64,000 nt of DNA from positions 124,001-188,000 of the forward strand of contig NZ_JAFMOW010000060.1 in NCBI RefSeq assembly GCF_019049675.1. Direction: 5' to 3'. Below are positions 54,095-61,800 of the stretch, piece after piece (the stretch's first letter is position 1; each line of letters opens with the position of its first letter). Position numbers and translations under genes: made by a program. This stretch comes from Rahnella bonaserana (GTDB lineage: Bacteria; Pseudomonadota; Gammaproteobacteria; Enterobacterales; Enterobacteriaceae). The notes below the pieces were generated by a model, which worked only from the letters and a program-made list of their open reading frames with translations, did not search any database and had not been told where the DNA came from.

Positions 54095-55591
54095 ATGTTC
54101 GTCAATAACCGCTGGCTGATACTTGCGATTGTCACCAGTACACTCTTTTTGATCATCATTGATATGACCGTGTTGTACACCGCGTTACCGCGTCTGACGC
54201 AGGCGCTGGGTGCCACGGCATCGGAAAAATTATGGATAGTGAACGCCTATCCGCTGGTGGTCGCCGGTCTGTTACCGGGCGCGGGAATGCTCAGTGACCG
54301 TATCGGACACAAAAATCTTTTTATGAGCGGGCTGCCGGTATTTGCGCTCGCTTCCCTGTGCGCGGCGTTTTCTGCCAGCGCTGAAATGCTGATTGCCTCC
54401 CGCGTTTTCCTGGCCATTGGCGCGGCGATGATGATGCCTGCGACGCTGGCGATTGTGCGCCATGTCTTCACCAACGAACGTGAACGTGCGCTGGCGATAG
54501 GCATCTGGTCGGCGGTGGCTTCCGGTGCGGCGGCGCTCGGACCGGTCATTGGCGGCGTGCTGCTGGAATATTTCTGGTGGGGATCCGTGTTCCTGATCAA
54601 CGTGCCAATTGTGCTGGCCGTTTTCCCGTTCGCGCTGGCGTTGATCCCGCGCGGCGAAGGCAACAAACAACGGCCGTGTGATTTTACCGGTTCTGCGCTG
54701 GTGATGGCGGGGCTGGTCGGGGTGATTTATGCGCTGAAAGAGCTGAGCCAGATTAACTCGTCCTGGCTGGTGATCCTCGGCTCTGCCGCCTTCGGCGTGC
54801 TGTTCCTCGGTTTATTTGTCAGAAGACAAAAACGCGCTGTACAGCCGATGATCGACTTTTCACTGTTCCGCAACCGTGCCTTTGCCTGCGGCGTGGGCGT
54901 GGCGATCACGTCAATGATTGCACTGATCGGTATCGAACTGGTGCTCAGCCAGCGGCTACAGCTGGTGCTCGGCCTGACGCCGTTTATGGCGGCGATGTTT
55001 ATTCTGCCAATTCCGGTGGCGTCTGCGCTGGCCTCGCCGCTGGCGGGTATGCTGATCCCGCGTGTCGGTGTGCGTAAAATGATGCTGGGCGGCTTCGCGA
55101 TATCTGCGCTCGGCATCGTCATTCACGCACTGGTCTTTGATGGCAGCGCAGCGATGCAGTTGATCAGTTTGTTCATTTTAGGTTTTGGCCTCGGCGGCGC
55201 AGTGACGGCGGCTTCGACGTCAATCATGCTCAATGCCCCTGAAGACAAGGCCGGCATGGTCGCCACGATAGAAGATGTGTCGTGGGAAATGGGCGGCGTG
55301 CTTGGCGTCACCTTGCTGGGTGGCCTGATGACGGCTGTTTACAGCCGCAGCCTGACCCTTCCGCAAGGGCTGGTCAGCGGCGAAACGGCGTATGACAGTC
55401 TCGATGAAGCGTTAACGATCGCCGGTCATCTCAGCCCTGAGCATGCGTCATTGCTGACCAGCCTGGCACGAACCGCGTTTGATCAGGCGTTTCTGGCGGT
55501 GCTGATTTCTGCGGCTGCGCTGGTTATCGCCAGCGTCGTGGTGCTGAAAATCGTCCTGCGTAAGGCCGTGGGCACACGACAGGCTTCCTGA
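54095..55591 (+). CDS. smvA: SmvA, DHA2-type MFS multidrug efflux pump
   Basis: A 498-residue drug:proton antiporter with about 14 helices. NRWLILAIVTSTLFLIIIDMTVLYTALPRLTQ carries motif D1 with the proton-coupling Asp; GAGMLSDRIGHKNLFMSGLPVFALAS is motif A; GPVIGGVLLEYFWWGSVFLINVP is motif C. SmvA of Salmonella and Klebsiella exports methyl viologen, acriflavine and cationic biocides such as chlorhexidine and octenidine. It is followed after 44 bases by the TetR-type repressor SmvR, with shared operators. Confidence 0.88.
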   Translation: MFVNNRWLILAIVTSTLFLIIIDMTVLYTALPRLTQALGATASEKLWIVNAYPLVVAGLLPGAGMLSDRIGHKNLFMSGLPVFALASLCAAFSASAEMLIASRVFLAIGAAMMMPATLAIVRHVFTNERERALAIGIWSAVASGAAALGPVIGGVLLEYFWWGSVFLINVPIVLAVFPFALALIPRGEGNKQRPCDFTGSALVMAGLVGVIYALKELSQINSSWLVILGSAAFGVLFLGLFVRRQKRAVQPMIDFSLFRNRAFACGVGVAITSMIALIGIELVLSQRLQLVLGLTPFMAAMFILPIPVASALASPLAGMLIPRVGVRKMMLGGFAISALGIVIHALVFDGSAAMQLISLFILGFGLGGAVTAASTSIMLNAPEDKAGMVATIEDVSWEMGGVLGVTLLGGLMTAVYSRSLTLPQGLVSGETAYDSLDEALTIAGHLSPEHASLLTSLARTAFDQAFLAVLISAAALVIASVVVLKIVLRKAVGTRQAS

Positions 55592-55604
55592 TAAAATGCC
55601 GGTC

Positions 55605-55618
55605 TGAGCAGTTGCTCA
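55605..55618. promoter_or_regulatory. SmvR-type operator, copy 3
   Basis: TGAGCAGTTGCTCA, the same TGAGC-N4-GCTCA core as the two upstream copies, 18 bases before the smvR start. Confidence 0.65.
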
Positions 55619-55635
55619 ATGCCAGCACAGGATAA

Positions 55636-56217
55636 ATGATGAAAGAAAACCGGGAAGCGTTAAGGGCTAAGATCCTTGACGGAGCCATCCGTCTCTTTAT
55701 CGAAAAGGGGATTGAGAAAGTCACGACGCGCGAGCTGACGGAGTACGTCGGGATTTCCCGCAGCCATATTTATCATTATTTTCCTGACTGGCAGACGCTG
55801 TGCATCGAAGCGCTGTCGGTAGTGATGATGGCAGAGCTGAAAGAGTTTTCCGCTGAAATCGCCCCGCTGGAACCGAAAGCAAAATTGCACACGCTGGTGT
55901 GCAATTATCTGCCCGATACGCAGGGTGATATCTGGCAACTGTACGGTTCGCTGTGGCAACTGGCGGCGCATAACGAGGCTTACGCCGAACTGGCGCGGCT
56001 GATGGTGCACAAGTGGCTGGAACTGCTGGCTGAGATTATCCGTGCCGGGATCGACAGCGGTGTGTTCCGCCCGACCGATGCCGGACGCGTCACCCGCCAG
56101 TTATCCGCCATCATGAATGGCTATTCCGATCAGCTGATCGTCATGCCTTCCGCCGAAGCCCGTCAGGAAGCGATGGATGATATTTTGGATTTTGTGACGC
56201 TGGTGCTGGAGAAATAA
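55636..56217 (+). CDS. smvR: SmvR, TetR-family repressor of smvA
   Basis: A 193-residue TetR regulator. HTH: ALRAKILDGAIRLFIEKGIEKVTTRELTEYVGISRSHIYHYFPDWQTL (about 7-54), followed by an all-helical ligand domain. It is adjacent to the pump gene as in Klebsiella and Salmonella smvAR, but in tandem downstream of smvA here. Loss of SmvR raises biocide tolerance in those species. Identical inverted repeats precede both genes, consistent with autoregulation. Confidence 0.85.
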   Translation: MMKENREALRAKILDGAIRLFIEKGIEKVTTRELTEYVGISRSHIYHYFPDWQTLCIEALSVVMMAELKEFSAEIAPLEPKAKLHTLVCNYLPDTQGDIWQLYGSLWQLAAHNEAYAELARLMVHKWLELLAEIIRAGIDSGVFRPTDAGRVTRQLSAIMNGYSDQLIVMPSAEARQEAMDDILDFVTLVLEK

Positions 56218-56246
56218 AAACAAAAGGCCGCCATGACGGCGGCCTT
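56211..56246 (-). terminator. Intrinsic terminator of the bd-oxidase operon
   Basis: AAGGCCGCC (56224-56232) pairs perfectly with GGCGGCCTT (56238-56246) around a 5-base loop, and on the minus strand it is followed by a T-rich TTTTGTTTTTATTT. It lies just 3' of the last gene of the operon. Confidence 0.8.
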
Positions 56247-56252
56247 GATCAC

Positions 56253-56417
56253 TTAATGACTTCTCATTCCCGCCGCGAACATCAGCAGATGAAACACCGA
56301 TGCCACAACAAATAACGCCAGTACGCTGCCGCCCCAGATGACGGCCATCCAGCCGACGCGTTTTAAGAACGGGGCCTTAGTGATGTTGCTGTCATCCATT
56401 TTTCTGATGAGATTCAT
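56253..56417 (-). CDS. DUF2474 small membrane protein of the bd oxidase operon
   Basis: 54 residues from ATG 56417 with GAGGA upstream. A single hydrophobic helix (MAVIWGGSVLALFVVASVFHLLMFAAG) follows a basic N-terminus. DUF2474 proteins are found at the end of cytochrome bd (CioAB) operons and are thought to be small accessory subunits comparable to CydX, which is inferred from position. Confidence 0.75.
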   Translation of the reverse strand: MNLIRKMDDSNITKAPFLKRVGWMAVIWGGSVLALFVVASVFHLLMFAAGMRSH

Positions 56418-56428
56418 AATGCGATTCC

Positions 56429-57436
56429 TCAGTGATAACCCTGATCCGGTGTGACTTTCCCGCGGAATACGTAGTAGCTCCAGAAGGTGTACACCAGAAT
56501 GATCGGGATGATGAACAGGGCGCCGACCAGAATAAAGCCCTGACTTTGCGGAGGTGAAGCCGCTTCCCAGATGGAGATGGACGGCGGGATTATATTCGGC
56601 CAGATGCTGATACCCAGACCCGTATAGCCCAGGAACACCAGCGCCAGCGTCAGCAGGAACGGCGCGTGGTGCGCGTTTTTGCTGATGGCGCGGTACATCC
56701 ACGCAGAGACCAGCACCACCAGCACCGGTACCGGCAGGAACCAGTAAAGGTTAGGGCGCGAGAACCAGCGGGTGGCGATATCGCTATGGGTCAGCGGCGT
56801 CCACAGGCTGACCGCCAGTGTCACCAGCAGGAAGACTATCAGCAGCGGTTTAGCGATGTTGTGCATCGCTTCCTGCAATTCGCCTTCGGTTTTCATGATC
56901 AGCCAGGTGCAGCCGAGCAGGGCGTAAGCCACCACCAGCGCAAAACCACAGAACAGCGTGAACGGCGTCAGCCAGTCGAGCGCGCCACCAGCGTAAGTAC
57001 GGTTCACCACCGGAATACCGTTGATCACCGCACCCAGCACCACGCCCTGACAGAAGGTCGCCAGCACTGAACCTCCGATAAAGGATTTATCCCACACGTG
57101 GCGTTTGGCCGGACTGGCTTTAAAGCGAAATTCAAAGGCCACGCCACGGAAAATCAGGCCGAACAGCATCAGGGTCAGCGGGATAGTCAGCGCATCCAAA
57201 ATCACCGAATACGCCAGCGGGAAGGCGCCGTACAGTCCCGCCCCACCGAGTACCAGCCAGGTTTCATTACCGTCCCAGACCGGCGCAACCGTGTTCATCA
57301 TCACGTCACGGTCGTGCTCTTTTTTCACCAGCGGGAACAGCAGACCAATGCCCAGGTCGAAGCCATCCATCACCACATACATCATCACGCCGAAGATGAT
57401 GATCAAAAACCAGATCAGCGGTAAGTCGATACCCAT
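56429..57436 (-). CDS. cioB: Cytochrome bd-type quinol oxidase subunit II (CioB/CydB-like)
   Basis: About 335 residues from ATG 57436, with GGGAG upstream; a TTG at 57442 gives two extra residues. A polytopic membrane subunit starting MGIDLPLIWFLIIIFGVMMYVVMDGFDLGIG, with AETCHF-region analogues (AGGALDWLTPFTLFCGFALVVAYALLG) and VWDGNETWLVLGGAGLYGAFP typical of CydB. It has a short C-terminal TFWSYYVFRGKV end. It pairs with the large subunit encoded 2 bases upstream. Confidence 0.9.
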   Translation of the reverse strand: MGIDLPLIWFLIIIFGVMMYVVMDGFDLGIGLLFPLVKKEHDRDVMMNTVAPVWDGNETWLVLGGAGLYGAFPLAYSVILDALTIPLTLMLFGLIFRGVAFEFRFKASPAKRHVWDKSFIGGSVLATFCQGVVLGAVINGIPVVNRTYAGGALDWLTPFTLFCGFALVVAYALLGCTWLIMKTEGELQEAMHNIAKPLLIVFLLVTLAVSLWTPLTHSDIATRWFSRPNLYWFLPVPVLVVLVSAWMYRAISKNAHHAPFLLTLALVFLGYTGLGISIWPNIIPPSISIWEAASPPQSQGFILVGALFIIPIILVYTFWSYYVFRGKVTPDQGYH

Positions 57437-57438
57437 TA

Positions 57439-58863
57439 TCAAGCTCCCTTATTTTCGTCGGTCAGTGATTCTTTGATGGCAGACAGCGGACGCGCAGGTG
57501 TGCGGTGCTGGCCCGGACCACCGTGATCAACGTTTTCACCTTCATGAGCCTGTGGTCCTTTGCGGATCAGACGCATCATGTAACCGTAACCGACACCAAA
57601 CACAGAACAGTAAATGACGATGAACAGGATCAGGCTGACGCTCATCTGCAACACGTTATGGTTAGATACCGCGTCTTTGGTGCGCAACAGGCCATACACC
57701 ACCCACGGCTGACGCCCCATTTCGGTGGTGATCCAACCCGCCAGTAACGCCAGCAGACCGGAAGGCCCCATCAGGAAGGCAAAGCGCAGGAACGCTTTAG
57801 AGGTATACATTTTGCCGCCACGACGCAGGATGAGGCTCAGCACACCCAGCAAAATCATCAGCATGCCCAGACCCGCCATGATGCGGAAGGTGTAGAAGAT
57901 GACGGACGAGTTTGGACGGTCTTCTTTCGGGAAGGATTTCAGCGCCGGGATCTGATGCGTCAGGCTGTGCGTCAGGATCAGACTGCCCAGATACGGGATT
58001 TCAACCGCGTAACGGGTTTCTTCACGGTTCATATCAGGATAGCCGATCAGCACCAGCGGGGACGGTTTATTGTCTTTATTTTCCCAGTGGCCTTCGATGG
58101 CAGCAATTTTAGCTGGCTGATATTTCAGCGTATTCAGACCGTGCGCATCGCCCAAAAATGCCTGAATGGGCGAGACGATCAGGGCCATCCACATCGCCAT
58201 CGACAACATGGTGCGGATGGCTGGCGTATCTCGACCGCGCAGCAAATGCCATGCCGCAGCAGAACCGACGAAGAACGCAGATGCCAGGAACGCGGCGGTG
58301 GTCATGTGCATCAGGCGGAACGGGAACGACGGGTTGAAGATAACCTTCATCCAGCTGACCGGAACGACCAGATTGTTAACAATCTCGTAGCCCTGCGGCG
58401 TCTGCATCCAGCTGTTGGACGCGAGGATCCAGAATGTCGACATCAGCGTGCCGAGCGCCACCATACAGGTAGAGAAGAAGTGCAGGCCAGGTCCGACGCG
58501 GTTCCAGCCGAACAGCATCACGCCGAGGAAACCCGCTTCAAGGAAGAACGCGGTTAACACTTCGTAGGTCAGCAGCGGGCCGGTAATACTGCCGGCGAAC
58601 GAGGAGAACATGCTCCAGTTGGTACCGAACTGGTAAGCCATTACCAGACCGGAGACCACGCCCATACCGAAGTTAACGGCAAAGATTTTCGACCAGAAAT
58701 GATACAGGTCGCGGTAAGCCTCTTTTTTTGTTTTTAGCCACATGCCTTCCAGAACCGCCAGGAAACTGGCCAGCCCGATGGTGATTGCGGGAAAAATGAT
58801 GTGAAAAGAGACGGTGAAGGCAAACTGGATCCGGGCCAGTTCTAGCGCATCAAGACCAAACAT
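57439..58863 (-). CDS. cioA: Cytochrome bd-type quinol oxidase subunit I (CioA/CydA-like)
   Basis: A 474-residue quinol oxidase subunit I: LELARIQFAFTVSFHIIFPAITIGLASFLAVLEG (heme-ligand His in FHIIFPA), NFGMGVVSGLVMAYQFGTNW, the GRQPW motif in TEMGRQPWVVYGLLRT and LTHQIPALKSFP. The Q-loop is short (no CydA-type insertion), as in cyanide-insensitive CioA rather than E. coli CydA. Terminal oxidase for low-oxygen or cyanide/sulfide stress respiration. A GAGGTT site precedes ATG 58863. An FNR-type box lies about 300 bases upstream. Confidence 0.9.
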   Translation of the reverse strand: MFGLDALELARIQFAFTVSFHIIFPAITIGLASFLAVLEGMWLKTKKEAYRDLYHFWSKIFAVNFGMGVVSGLVMAYQFGTNWSMFSSFAGSITGPLLTYEVLTAFFLEAGFLGVMLFGWNRVGPGLHFFSTCMVALGTLMSTFWILASNSWMQTPQGYEIVNNLVVPVSWMKVIFNPSFPFRLMHMTTAAFLASAFFVGSAAAWHLLRGRDTPAIRTMLSMAMWMALIVSPIQAFLGDAHGLNTLKYQPAKIAAIEGHWENKDNKPSPLVLIGYPDMNREETRYAVEIPYLGSLILTHSLTHQIPALKSFPKEDRPNSSVIFYTFRIMAGLGMLMILLGVLSLILRRGGKMYTSKAFLRFAFLMGPSGLLALLAGWITTEMGRQPWVVYGLLRTKDAVSNHNVLQMSVSLILFIVIYCSVFGVGYGYMMRLIRKGPQAHEGENVDHGGPGQHRTPARPLSAIKESLTDENKGA

Positions 58864-59397
58864 AACAACCTCTTTTGTGTGTCAGATAACCCTTCCAGAC
58901 GCTGGCACCGGCACGGGAACCGGCGATGTCGGACATTCGCAGGTGAAGTCTTTAATGAAAGGGTAGTACAGCTGGGGTTTCGCGAGGAATTGATTTAACC
59001 ACAGCGGGAGAAGGCATTAACAGGGACGGTCACGTGGGGGAATTACTGGCTGAAACACTTTCGTGGCGGACAGAGGTCGGGAGGGAAGAAAACAATTTGA
59101 GACGCACAGGGACAAGAGAGGGATTAACCACAAAAAATGGGTGGATATGTTGTTGCATTGATCTGGATCAAAGAGTTTTGATGTTTTCTAAATGTAATTA
59201 CCCTGCATCCGGTAATGACTTTTTGTGTGCAAAATCGGTAACAAAAAGGTTAAATTTGGCAGGGCATCAGCGCATTCTTATTTCTTATGCAATGTAAATT
59301 TATGTCATGCCTTTTGGTGAAAACCGCACCAAATCAGGTAATGCTTGTAGCATTTGTTTACATTTTTGTTGCGGTTTCATCATGTGATGTTCAAAAA
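58864..59397. other. Long intergenic region upstream of the bd oxidase operon
   Basis: About 535 bases between the bd oxidase start and the T6SS operon end. It holds the oxidase promoter, a perfect FNR-like box (59158-59171) and an AT-rich segment at 59220-59395. No supported gene. Confidence 0.6.
59158..59171. promoter_or_regulatory. Perfect FNR/Anr-type box
   Basis: TTGATCTGGATCAA, exactly TTGAT-N4-ATCAA, in the only upstream region of the leftward cioAB operon. A GGTTAAT sequence on the minus strand (about 59123-59129) could serve as the -10 element. Confidence 0.7.
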
Positions 59398-59417
59398 ATG
59401 ACGCCCGAAGGCGTCAT
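59392..59417 (-). terminator. Intrinsic terminator of the T6SS operon
   Basis: ATGACGCC (59398-59405) and GGCGTCAT (59410-59417) form a perfect 8-base stem with a tight CGAA loop; on the minus strand it is followed by T's. The stop codon of the last T6SS gene lies within the stem. Confidence 0.85.
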
Positions 59418-59884
59418 GGCAATAAAAGTTCTACCAGTTCGAAAAAGGCATCTTCGCCAAAGGCGCCGCCCGGTCCGTCGAAGGCATTTGCAGGGCGCCA
59501 GGTCCAATGTCTGTTTTCACCTGCCTGCATAAATAACCGACATAAGACAATGATGCCGCTTTGCGTACACAGGCTGGCTTCTACACAGCCTGTCACTCCT
59601 TGCCCGTACAAAAATACCGGAGTGAACTTTATTTTCCGGTCTTCATACTGCAGCTGAATACCCGGTACGCTGAACGATTTTCCTCCGATCAGGCATTCAA
59701 CCAGCGAGACGCTGGTGCTTTCCACCCGGATATCAGTATCCGTCAGCCACTCCTCAATGTTTTCCTGAAGTTCGCTCATCCGCTGGCGGAACTCGGCGAT
59801 ATCCACCTGAACTTTGTTACCCAATGAGCCGCTGCGCGGCTGGCTGTCTTGCAGCTTTTTTAGAAACCGTTCCTTTGCTGACAT
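59414..59884 (-). CDS. Small protein at the end of the T6SS operon, unknown function
   Basis: A 156-residue protein that I do not recognise at family level. N-terminal helices (ERFLKKLQDSQ, then IAEFRQRMSELQENIEEWL, coiled-coil-like at 27-47), then a beta-rich part with VESTSVSLVECLIGGKSFSVPGI and FTPVFLYGQGVTGCVEASL. AGAGGAC precedes the ATG. It is the last gene of the leftward T6SS operon and could be a structural accessory. Confidence 0.55.
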   Translation of the reverse strand: MSAKERFLKKLQDSQPRSGSLGNKVQVDIAEFRQRMSELQENIEEWLTDTDIRVESTSVSLVECLIGGKSFSVPGIQLQYEDRKIKFTPVFLYGQGVTGCVEASLCTQSGIIVLCRLFMQAGENRHWTWRPANAFDGPGGAFGEDAFFELVELLLP

Positions 59885-59949
59885 ACGTCCTCTGTAATTT
59901 AAAATGCCTAAAGTTACCCGATATTTTGAAGCGGTCCGGATGCGGTCCT

Positions 59950-61335
59950 TCAGTTATCAGCCTGACTCTTTTGATCAGATGCATCAGGTGAAGCGTTCAT
60001 AAGCAACGCATACCGGTTCAGCAACTGCGTGAACTGGTTATCAAGCTGCATCACAAGCTGAGGCGAAACATCCTTATTTTGCTGTTTGTCCTGCGCCAGT
60101 TTACGGAGCGATTCTTCCACCGGCTGCGAGCTGTTCAGCGCCTGCTGGATAGCAAACACAGAGGATTTCAGCTGCGAGACGGTCATGTATTTACCGCGCT
60201 GCTCATCCAGCCCGTTTAATTTATCCACCAGTTGCTGCAACTGTGTATTGGCCTGGTTCCAGCCGTCGAGATTTTGCAGCGGAACCGCACTGGCGTTCAT
60301 CTGTTGCGACCATTTTTTTAACAGTTGCTCAGTCGCCGGATTATCCGGCCAGAGGATTTGCGCCTGTGTTACCAGTTGTGCTCCGGTGTTCTGCGCCCAG
60401 CGCGGGGAGAGTTTTGCCAACTGGTCAGCTTGTTCTTGCATCGCTGCAATCAGCGCGGGCGCTTCACGGTTGAGCATATCTGCCTGCTGAGATTTCAGCG
60501 TTTCCAGCGCCTGCAGGCTGAGCGGTTTCGGCAGAACCGGCAGCGTGGCGGTCAGCTGCATTGCGGCTTGCGGACGATAGAACGCATCAATACCCGCCTG
60601 AAAACCGAATCCCGCCAGCGCGGTGATCACTACGCCTGCAACAAAGCCCTTCCACTGGACTATGCGTTTTAACGACGGCGGCGGAGCGATGACGACCTGA
60701 GGCTCCGCGGGTTCAGCCTGCGCGACATACACCCATTGCTCTCTGGGCGCGTTTTGCGACTGAGTTTCTGCCTGAACTGCCGCTGCGGGCAGCACTACGG
60801 CCGCATCGGTAGCGGCGTGCATATTTTCCAGACGGACGGCGGCACCGTGCATAAACGTGCCTAATGCGTCGAACTGGCTGGCGTGTTTCAGTTCCAGACG
60901 TTGCAGCACATCGCACAACGAAGTGATGAGCTTTTCCGCCTGATAAATCGCAGGTAGATCGCGATACTCCAGCGTCATGGTACGCAGCGACTGCTGCAGG
61001 CGCTGGCTCAGACTGGTCAGAATTTCCATCCGCGCATGCACCGGCAATGGCCACAGCGCAGGCCACTGACGGGAGATCAATGCCTCAAGGATCGCCAGCC
61101 CTTCATTGAGGCCCTTCAGACCGACCAGTTGAGTTCGGGCCTGGGTATACCACGATGCAGTTTGCAGCTCGATGCCGTTTTGCTGAAACAGGTTCAGGCA
61201 CAGTTGTTCTACTTTTTTCCAGTCAACGTCCGGGCGCGCCGGATGCGCAAGTTTACTCAGTTCTTCACGCAAAGCGGCGTAGTCAGCCAGCGCACGCGGA
61301 TCGCCACCGGTGCGCAACTGGCGTTCAATAGACAT
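59950..61335 (-). CDS. VasL / TssA-family T6SS protein with a transmembrane segment
   Basis: A 461-residue T6SS protein. The N-terminal ImpA_N-like domain (about 10-110: WYTQARTQLVGLKGLNEGLAILEALISRQWPALWP) is followed by a linker, a single hydrophobic helix (KGFVAGVVITALAGFGFQAGIDAF, about 230-253) and a C-terminal helical VasL domain. VasL is a TssA-related component found in Vibrio and enterobacterial T6SS clusters. It lies between TssE and the terminal small gene. Confidence 0.78.
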   Translation of the reverse strand: MSIERQLRTGGDPRALADYAALREELSKLAHPARPDVDWKKVEQLCLNLFQQNGIELQTASWYTQARTQLVGLKGLNEGLAILEALISRQWPALWPLPVHARMEILTSLSQRLQQSLRTMTLEYRDLPAIYQAEKLITSLCDVLQRLELKHASQFDALGTFMHGAAVRLENMHAATDAAVVLPAAAVQAETQSQNAPREQWVYVAQAEPAEPQVVIAPPPSLKRIVQWKGFVAGVVITALAGFGFQAGIDAFYRPQAAMQLTATLPVLPKPLSLQALETLKSQQADMLNREAPALIAAMQEQADQLAKLSPRWAQNTGAQLVTQAQILWPDNPATEQLLKKWSQQMNASAVPLQNLDGWNQANTQLQQLVDKLNGLDEQRGKYMTVSQLKSSVFAIQQALNSSQPVEESLRKLAQDKQQNKDVSPQLVMQLDNQFTQLLNRYALLMNASPDASDQKSQADN

Positions 61336-61346
61336 AATCGTTTTCC

Positions 61347-61781
61347 TTAACTGACGTAATTCTGTTGTTTCATATGACGCATCAGCACGCGGCCTTCCGG
61401 CATAAACTCTGTTCCGAAGCGCACCAGCCCGAGATCTTTCAGTTCTGCGTCAATGGCATATTCGAGGTGCCCTGGCCTGGATTGCGGCAGTAATATAACG
61501 TTGATTTTTTTCAGGCGGGGTTCGTATTTCAGCAGGGTGCCGGAAAGCGTGGTCAGCAGCGAGTGCGCCGTGCCCGGCATCCCTTGCAGTATTTTGCTCA
61601 TGTCCGGCAAGCCATAATCGGGCAGGTGCGTAAGCGTGCCCGCGCGACAGTTAAGAATGCGCTGCATGTTATCGAGCACGGAGAGGATCACCTGATTCTC
61701 TTCGCTGACGTTGTGCAGATCGAGGCCGCCGGCAAAGTTGCCAGTGAGGATTTCATAAAGAGAGGGGGATTTTGAGTTCAT
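61347..61781 (-). CDS. tssE: TssE, T6SS baseplate wedge protein (gp25-like)
   Basis: A 144-residue gp25-like baseplate component. PSLYEILTGNFAGG at the start, ENMQRILNCRAGTLTHLPDYGLPDMSKIL (residues about 35-63, the family-typical NCRxG...YGLPD block), then EPRLKKINVILLP. It connects the sheath and baseplate. It lies 20 bases after the TssA gene. Confidence 0.88.
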   Translation of the reverse strand: MNSKSPSLYEILTGNFAGGLDLHNVSEENQVILSVLDNMQRILNCRAGTLTHLPDYGLPDMSKILQGMPGTAHSLLTTLSGTLLKYEPRLKKINVILLPQSRPGHLEYAIDAELKDLGLVRFGTEFMPEGRVLMRHMKQQNYVS

Positions 61782-61800
61782 TCGCGGTTAAAGTCCTTTC

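Noticed and set aside
57955-58557. Plus-strand 200-codon frame opposite cioA
   Set aside because: Antisense of a conserved oxidase subunit, rich in Arg/Gln/His as expected of shadows.
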